The notes under the pieces: model-generated
Databases searched by the model: none
The model's input: the letters and a program-made list of their open reading frames with translations, nothing else
What the model was told of the DNA's origin: nothing
From: Clostridiales bacterium UBA7285
GTDB lineage: Bacteria > Bacillota > Clostridia > Peptostreptococcales > Anaerovoracaceae
DNA length: 25,206 nt
NCBI GenBank assembly: GCA_002472145.1
Contig: DKRJ01000033.1
Location: forward strand, 1-25,206
Direction of reading: 5' to 3'
Program-made: the position numbers and the translations under genes
In this document: in pieces, positions 20,545 through 25,206 of the stretch
How the letters are laid out: every line of letters begins with the position of its first letter
Position numbering within the stretch: position 1 is the stretch's first letter

Positions 20545-22007
20545 GAGCCGTAAATTTACGACATCGATTCGTCTCAGTCCCATCAGCAGCCCCAGCATAA
20601 GAATTGCGGAATCTCTCAACTGGAGTGGTGTCGCCGCATTGTCCCTGTAGTCATAAATCATCTGTATTTCTTCATCTGACAGGACTTTGACGATTTTTCT
20701 CTGCTGGTTTGACTGAGCGGGCAAAGCGCGGGAAAGATCCTGTATTGTATAGCTTTTTTCGAAGCAGTACGTGAGGAACACCCTAAGGTCATATGAGTAA
20801 TTATTCTTGTGATTGACTGCTTTTTCAGAGACCCAGGTGCAGTATTCCTTTACATTCATAAGCGAGATGCCGGACATGGATGAGATCCCTCTTTCCTGTA
20901 TATACAGCAGGAAAGATATCGTACCGGATTTATGCACATCCAAAGTAGCTGGTGCAATGTTTTTTTCCTGCGGCATGATAAGAAATCATCTAACAGTTTC
21001 TGATACGATGGTGATAATTCAGCTATTCTCCCCGGATTGCAAAGGACGATCTCCAGGTCATCATCGGTAACAGTGCCTGTTCTGAGGAAAATATCCAGAA
21101 GGTAAAAACTGCGCTTTATGGACGGATTCCGGTGTGGATCATCGTCAAAAATGCTCATTCTTTCGGCCCAAAGCCTAACATTGCCTGAGCTGTATGGAAG
21201 TGAAAACTCCTTCATGAAGATATAGAACATCTGGTAATACACAAGATAGTTGTTCCGCGTGGCATCTTCATTATGGTGGTATTTCTTGCGAAGGACATCA
21301 ATGAGAGAATTGGCCATCTTCCAGTACTCATCCGCATCAACTCCGTTTGTCTCAAACGAAGATATTTCATCTGAAAACCGCTTGATCGCATAGCCGGCAG
21401 CTTTTGCCTGAAGTGGTGATGTAAGGGCAAGTGGAACGTATCCGGCTATAACACCATGTTCAGCAAGGAACTGCAAAAAGAACCGAACCGAATACAGGCA
21501 GATATAGGTATCTCCGATAGTGTCGGCGTAAGCATGGTATTCTGCGATCAATTCGGTTGAGATGTCCTGCGCACGGAGGATCCCATTGTCCTTGAGAAAA
21601 GCTGCGAAGCTGACACAATGGAGCAGCTGGTCTCTTGAAGAACGGTATTGCAACCGTGAAAACAGCTCGTCCCGATAAAGGATCAGATGATCCTTTAAAT
21701 CAGGCGGAAGAGTATCGTAAATGGTAGGTAAGTAGCTGTAATCCTCTCTGATGGTTCCATTCGTTACGGCATCGTTGAGTTCGTATATGATTTTACGATG
21801 CCGTTGATACTTCTCATCACCCCAGGCAAGCTGGTTATCTGAGAGCCATTTCAGCGCCAGTTCATGAGAATACGGCTCGGATTTTCCGGATATAAAAACC
21901 CCGCGAAAAGCCTTCATGGCGGCTTTTTCATCCTCGGTGATGATGTGACCATGCTCCTTCCAGCATTTCTTCAGGCACCGGATGCCTTCTTCGTATTTTG
22001 TGTCCAA
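20515..22007 (-). pseudogene. Tyrosine recombinase/integrase, frameshifted and truncated
   Basis: The gene starts at a TTG (22007-22005) with AAGGGGG about 7 bases upstream. A first frame runs 22007 to the frameshift (383 codons to a chance stop at 20856). Adding one A to the A7 run (20960-20966; T7 on the + strand) joins it smoothly into a second frame, ..LLDDFLSCRRKK + NIAPATLDVHKSGTISFLLYIQ.., which continues to about 20515. The second part has the core-binding helices and the box I Arg region of tyrosine recombinases, LMLGLLMGLRRIDVVNLRLSNINWKEQTISI. The box II H-x-x-R and the nucleophile Tyr are missing because the sequence then becomes antisense repA. The intact ancestor would exceed 600 residues, larger than XerC/D. 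An inactive relic. Confidence 0.75.
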
Positions 22008-22042
22008 TGTAAAACCCCCTTTCGTCTGTACGGCGATAAAAT

Positions 22043-22131
22043 AATATTATCCCCAACTTTTTTATTCTCGAAGTGTATATTCGGAGAACATTCGGTGAAA
22101 GTTGGGGATAATATTTTCTTGGGGATAATAT
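22043..22131. repeat. Inverted and direct GGGGATAATAT repeats
   Basis: A perfect 18-bp inverted repeat, AATATTATCCCCAACTTT (22043-22060) and its complement (22098-22115), encloses 37 bases. A third copy of TTGGGGATAATAT (22119-22131) follows in direct orientation, 17 bases after the second. The cluster fills the gap between the divergent recombinase pseudogene and the SHOCT-recombinase operon, as expected for a recombinase-binding site or a shared operator; the arms also overlap possible divergent promoters. Confidence 0.7.
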
Positions 22132-22159
22132 ATGAAAGACTAAGGAAACGTCAGATTTT

Positions 22160-22195
22160 ACCTCCTGCCGGGGCTACCTGGTAGGAGGTGTTTTT
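22160..22195 (+). promoter_or_regulatory. Terminator-like hairpin masking a ribosome binding site
   Basis: ACCTCCTGCC (22160-22169) pairs with GGTAGGAGGT (22180-22189) through ten base pairs (one G-T) around a ten-base loop, followed by GTTTTT. The 3' arm contains the AGGAGG that serves the ATG at 22198. When folded it would both hide the ribosome binding site and resemble a terminator, so the recombinase operon is likely controlled here. Confidence 0.65.
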
Positions 22196-22197
22196 CT

Positions 22198-22422
22198 ATG
22201 CAGGTAACAAAGATTGTAGATGGAGACATTTCGTACAGCGATATTCCAAAACCTACCAATGCGGAAATGCAGCGCGAATACGACTATCTTCTGGCGGAGC
22301 AGATGACAAGAAATCTTCTGAACGATGGCCTTATTTCCCAGGATGAATTTGACAAAATCATGGTCCAAAACAGGCGGTCTTTCTCGCCATTATTATCGAA
22401 GATCGGGGCGAAAATAACTTGA
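22198..22422 (+). CDS. SHOCT-like small protein
   Basis: A 74-residue soluble protein preceding the recombinases. The C-terminal half (LAEQMTRNLLNDGLISQDEFDKIMVQNRRSFSPLLSKI) has the short SHOCT-type helical hairpin pattern L..L...G.IS..EF. Similar small proteins commonly sit just before serine-recombinase genes in Firmicutes elements, as I recall; their role is unknown, and one possibility is a recombination directionality factor. The AGGAGG 9 bases before the ATG is sequestered in a hairpin. It is followed after 57 bases by the first recombinase gene. Confidence 0.65.
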   Translation: MQVTKIVDGDISYSDIPKPTNAEMQREYDYLLAEQMTRNLLNDGLISQDEFDKIMVQNRRSFSPLLSKIGAKIT

Positions 22423-22479
22423 TATCACTGACTTTTAGAGTGATGTATGTACTACCCCAATCCGAAAGGAAGTGAGACC

Positions 22480-24018
22480 ATGAAACGAATAACGAAGATT
22501 GAGGCAGCAGGCACCAAGCAAAAGAAGCTGCGCGTTGCAGCGTACGCTAGGGTCTCGACGGACTCTGATAAGCAGTTGGTCAGTCTGGAAACACAGAAGA
22601 ACCACTACGAGAAGTACATCAAGGCAAGACCCGATTGGAAATTTGCCGGACTATATTTTGACGAGGGTATCTCCGGAACAAAAATGGATCGGCGCGACGG
22701 TCTGAAGCGGCTTCTTGAGGACTGTGATAAGGGGCTGATTGATTACATCGTTGTAAAGTCCATCAGCAGACTTGCCAGGAATACGGTCGACAGCATCGAG
22801 ATCGTCAGAAAACTATTCCAGCAGGGCATCTTCATTTATTTTGAAAAGGAGAACATCAGCACGGAAAAAATGGATGGAGAGCTTCTTCTCACCATTCTTG
22901 CTAGCCTGGCAGAGAGCGAATCCCGATCGATTTCAGACAATGAAACATGGAGTGTGCAAAAGCGCTTCATGAACGGAACATTCAAGATCGGTTATCCGCC
23001 ATACGGCTATAGAAATGAAGACGGCAAGATGGTGGTGGAACCAGATAAGGCAGAGACGGTGCGATATATTTTTGCATCAGTCCTTGCAGGCCAGTCTCCA
23101 GCAAGTGTAGCGAAGGAACTGAACCAGAGGGGAATTCCTACAAAGCGGGGAAGCAAATGGAAAGGCAACGTTATCAATGGCATGATCCGTAATGAGAAGT
23201 ACACGGGCGATGTCATCTTCCAGAAGACCTACACGGACGACCGATTCAACAGGCACATCAATCATGGCGAGAAGAGCAAGTATATGGCCAAGGACCATCA
23301 TGAGGCGATCATCAGCCACGAGGACTTTGATGCCGCTAATGCCATCCTAGGCAGGAACGCCCTGGAAAAAGGCATAGAGAAGGATACGGAGAAGTACAAC
23401 CATCGATATGCGATGTCGGGAAAGATTATCTGTGGCGAGTGTGGCGGCAAGTGGAAACGGGTGAAGCTGGACAGCCAGTTCGGATTTGCCTGCGATACGC
23501 ATGTCAGGGACAAGAACAAGTGCAGCATGAAATCTATCAAGGAAGAACCGGTCAAGGCGGCATTCGTCAACATGATGAACAAGCTGACATTTGCACGGAG
23601 CAAGGTCCTGGTTCCCTATGAGCAGATGTATGTCAAAGGGAGCGATCAGGCAGCACTTGATCGGTTGGATGAAATCGAAGTGCTTCTTGAAAAAAATACA
23701 GAGCGCAGGGCACAAATCCTGCAGTTCTTCAGTAAGAGCCTTCTGGACCCGGCTGTCTATGCTGAGGAAAATGATGCACTTCTTGAAAAGGAAAAACGCC
23801 TCCAGGATGAGAAGGATGCACTTTCCAGTAGGATGGCCGGCGGATATGACCAGCAGAAAGCGCTGACAAATCTCCTGCGCTACACGGCAAAAGGAAATCA
23901 GCTGGAAACATTCGACGGCGAGCTTTTCACAGAGCATGTGGACCACATCATCATTTACAGCAGGACGGAGATCGGATTTGCCATGAAGTGCGGCCCGGTC
24001 TTCCGGGAAAGGATATAG
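22480..24018 (+). CDS. Large serine recombinase
   Basis: A 512-residue large serine recombinase (resolvase/invertase superfamily) from the ATG at 22480, which has GGAAG 8 bases upstream; an earlier ATG at 22447 lacks such a site. The N-terminal catalytic domain (about 20-165) has the nucleophile Ser in AAYARVSTD, DEGISGTKMDRRDGLKRLL, and KSISRLARNTVDSI with the catalytic Arg residues. The recombinase domain (about 175-290) includes IGYPPYGYRNEDGK and SKWKGNVINGMIRNEKYTGD. The zinc ribbon shows ICGECGGKWKR...FACDTHVRDKNKC, and a coiled coil (about 390-450) follows. It looks intact. Such enzymes integrate and excise ICEs at short attachment sites. It is first in a run of three recombinase genes. 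Confidence 0.93.
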   Translation: MKRITKIEAAGTKQKKLRVAAYARVSTDSDKQLVSLETQKNHYEKYIKARPDWKFAGLYFDEGISGTKMDRRDGLKRLLEDCDKGLIDYIVVKSISRLARNTVDSIEIVRKLFQQGIFIYFEKENISTEKMDGELLLTILASLAESESRSISDNETWSVQKRFMNGTFKIGYPPYGYRNEDGKMVVEPDKAETVRYIFASVLAGQSPASVAKELNQRGIPTKRGSKWKGNVINGMIRNEKYTGDVIFQKTYTDDRFNRHINHGEKSKYMAKDHHEAIISHEDFDAANAILGRNALEKGIEKDTEKYNHRYAMSGKIICGECGGKWKRVKLDSQFGFACDTHVRDKNKCSMKSIKEEPVKAAFVNMMNKLTFARSKVLVPYEQMYVKGSDQAALDRLDEIEVLLEKNTERRAQILQFFSKSLLDPAVYAEENDALLEKEKRLQDEKDALSSRMAGGYDQQKALTNLLRYTAKGNQLETFDGELFTEHVDHIIIYSRTEIGFAMKCGPVFRERI

Positions 24019-24020
24019 AA

Positions 24021-24443
24021 ATGGAACATACACCATATGGATATAAGATCGTTAACGGCAAGGCTGTTATCGATGAGGATAAAGCAGCCGTACTCCGAAA
24101 GATCTGCGACAACTACCTGAGCGGGATGTCATATGTAGCGGCTGCTGCAGATGCGGGAATCACCATGAAACATTGCGGCGTCAAACGCTTGCTGCAGAAC
24201 AAGAAGTACTTGGGCGATGATTTTTACCCGGCTATCTTTATGCAGGAGACACTCGATAAGATTGAAGCAGAAAGACAAAAAAGAGAGAAAGCGCTCGGCA
24301 GGGACAGACGAAAAGGTAAAGCGATCAAGAAGTCGCCAATCTACACAGAGTTCTTCATGCCGCGAGTGCCAAAGAAATACGACGATGCAGTAAAGCAGGC
24401 TGAATATGCTTACAGCCTGATCATAAGCGAGGTGAGCAAGTAA
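24021..24443 (+). CDS. Recombinase-domain protein without catalytic domain
   Basis: A 140-residue protein from the ATG at 24021 (AAAGGA about 8 bases upstream, 2 bases after the previous stop). It starts directly with HTPYGYKIVNGKAVIDEDKAAVLRKICDNYLSG, the DNA-binding recombinase domain that normally follows the serine catalytic domain, and includes MKHCGVKRLLQNKKYLGDDFYPAIF. No YxRVST catalytic block, zinc ribbon or coiled coil is present. The rest is a basic C-terminal tail. Because it is neatly spaced between two recombinase genes it appears to be a stable architecture rather than random debris, perhaps an accessory DNA-binding subunit; this is inference. Confidence 0.8.
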   Translation: MEHTPYGYKIVNGKAVIDEDKAAVLRKICDNYLSGMSYVAAAADAGITMKHCGVKRLLQNKKYLGDDFYPAIFMQETLDKIEAERQKREKALGRDRRKGKAIKKSPIYTEFFMPRVPKKYDDAVKQAEYAYSLIISEVSK

Positions 24444-25190
24444 ATGCCATTAGCACAGAATATTACGGTCATTCCGGCGATACGGAAAGTCGGAACGCAG
24501 AAGCCGGAAACCAAAGTCCAGAAAACAAGGGTGGCTGCTTACTGCCGTGTATCGACTGAATATGAAGAACAGGAATCCAGCTACGACGTTCAGGTCGAGC
24601 ACTACACAACCTACATCAAGAGCAAGCCGGAATGGGAATTTGTCGAGGTATATGCGGACGACGGTATCAGCGGCACCAACACTAAAAAGCGAGACGAGTT
24701 CAACCGTATGATCGATGACTGCAAGGCCGGCAAGATCGACATGATCCTGACCAAGTCCATCAGCCGATTCTCCAGAAACACGGTTGACTGCCTGAAATAC
24801 ACAAGAGAGCTCAAAGCGCTGAATATTGCCGTTTTCTTTGAAAAAGAGAACATCAACACTCTGGATGCAAAGGGCGAAGTGCTCATGACGATCATGGCGG
24901 CACTGGCCCAGCAGGAATCGGAATCCCTGTCGGCAAACGTCCGCCTCGGCATCCAGTTCCGGAACCAGCAAGGCAAGGTTCAGGTCAACCATAACCGCTT
25001 TCTCGGATACACCAAGGATGAAAATGGCAAGCTGGTCATTGTCCCTGAACAGGCAGAAATTGTCAAAAGAATTTATGCCGAGTACATGGACGGCGCGAGC
25101 TTTCTTCAGATCAAGCGGGGACTTGAGGCAGACGGCATTTTGAACGGCGCCGGAAATAAAAAATGGGAAGTCAGCAATATCCGTCTATAA
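24444..25190 (+). CDS. Second large serine recombinase, truncated
   Basis: The ATG directly abuts the previous TAA. The 248 residues comprise the complete catalytic domain (nucleophile Ser in AAYCRVSTEYEEQ, DDGISGTNTKKRDEFNRMIDD, KSISRFSRNTVDCLKYTREL, ALAQQESESLSANV) and the first part of the recombinase domain (NHNRFLGYTKDENGK, EIVKRIYAEYMDGAS). It then ends at KKWEVSNIRL-stop, exactly where homologues usually continue with I.....NEKYIGD, so half or more of the protein is missing. The last 16 bases of the window are AT-rich and do not continue the family. Truncation by another insertion, a deletion or an assembly end are all possible. Confidence 0.85.
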   Translation: MPLAQNITVIPAIRKVGTQKPETKVQKTRVAAYCRVSTEYEEQESSYDVQVEHYTTYIKSKPEWEFVEVYADDGISGTNTKKRDEFNRMIDDCKAGKIDMILTKSISRFSRNTVDCLKYTRELKALNIAVFFEKENINTLDAKGEVLMTIMAALAQQESESLSANVRLGIQFRNQQGKVQVNHNRFLGYTKDENGKLVIVPEQAEIVKRIYAEYMDGASFLQIKRGLEADGILNGAGNKKWEVSNIRL

Positions 25191-25206
25191 AATACAATTT
25201 CAAATT

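Noticed and set aside
20955..20975. Programmed -1 ribosomal frameshift at A7 in the tyrosine recombinase
   Set aside because: The reading frame does not place a proper X-XXY-YYZ slippery heptamer, and the gene is truncated further on, so simple decay is more likely.

Overview
The window looks like chromosome of an anaerobic Gram-positive Clostridia-type bacterium (Firmicutes; Eubacteriales, perhaps the Anaerovoracaceae/Mogibacterium neighbourhood, which is a guess). The reasons are strong AGGAGG ribosome binding sites, Firmicutes-type families (DUF5684 protein, a small 'Hsp90-labelled' family, MgtE, M18 aminopeptidase), a RepA_N replication protein and a serine-recombinase trio. The first ~19.6 kb is GC-rich with uniform codon use. 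The extreme left end (1-420) and everything right of ~19.6 kb are visibly more AT-rich and carry accessory genes.

Layout. 1-366: tail of an accessory protein resembling the C-terminal domain of a polymorphic toxin. 487-1113 (-): uridine kinase. 1114-1581: gene-free, with a candidate structured RNA plus strong terminator, then a near-perfect palindrome over a promoter for a 3-hydroxyacyl-CoA dehydrogenase (1582-2556, +). 2647-5717 (-): GPP34-like protein, ornithine cyclodeaminase-family dehydrogenase and a class I/II aminotransferase; the last two form one transcription unit. 5992-13508 (+): three-gene operon consisting of a 1619-residue fusion (HD hydrolase, helical repeats, NadD/CoaD-type nucleotidyltransferase, acetyltransferase-like region, phosphoribosyltransferase-like region), a divergent lactate/malate dehydrogenase-like protein and an FMN reductase-like protein. 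This is the best candidate for an undescribed system and I could not match it to a known pathway. 13505-15216: promoter, 50-codon ORF, paired hairpins and a terminator placed directly before mgtE, which looks like an attenuated Mg2+ transporter gene. 15362-19593 (+): small CPAC-motif protein, M18 aminopeptidase, DUF5684 membrane protein with Gln/Pro repeats, and RlmD-type 23S rRNA methyltransferase.

From the 3' end of rlmD onward lies a decayed or composite mobile element: an orphan ORF tail, a terminator-preceded repA (RepA_N) with iteron-like repeats inside the gene but a lost C-terminus, an opposing tyrosine-recombinase pseudogene (frameshifted and truncated), a set of GGGGATAATAT repeats, a hairpin that both resembles a terminator and masks a ribosome binding site, a SHOCT-like small protein and three consecutive serine-recombinase genes. 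The middle recombinase has no catalytic domain and the last is cut short at the window edge. The 3' end of rlmD/rumA is a known integration site for serine-recombinase ICEs, which fits this junction.

A recurrent oddity is short tandem duplication at gene 3' ends that copies the stop codon (udk, the dehydrogenase gene) or creates one (the DUF5684 gene), plus GC-rich minisatellites between and inside genes. No rRNA, tRNA or CRISPR array was seen.
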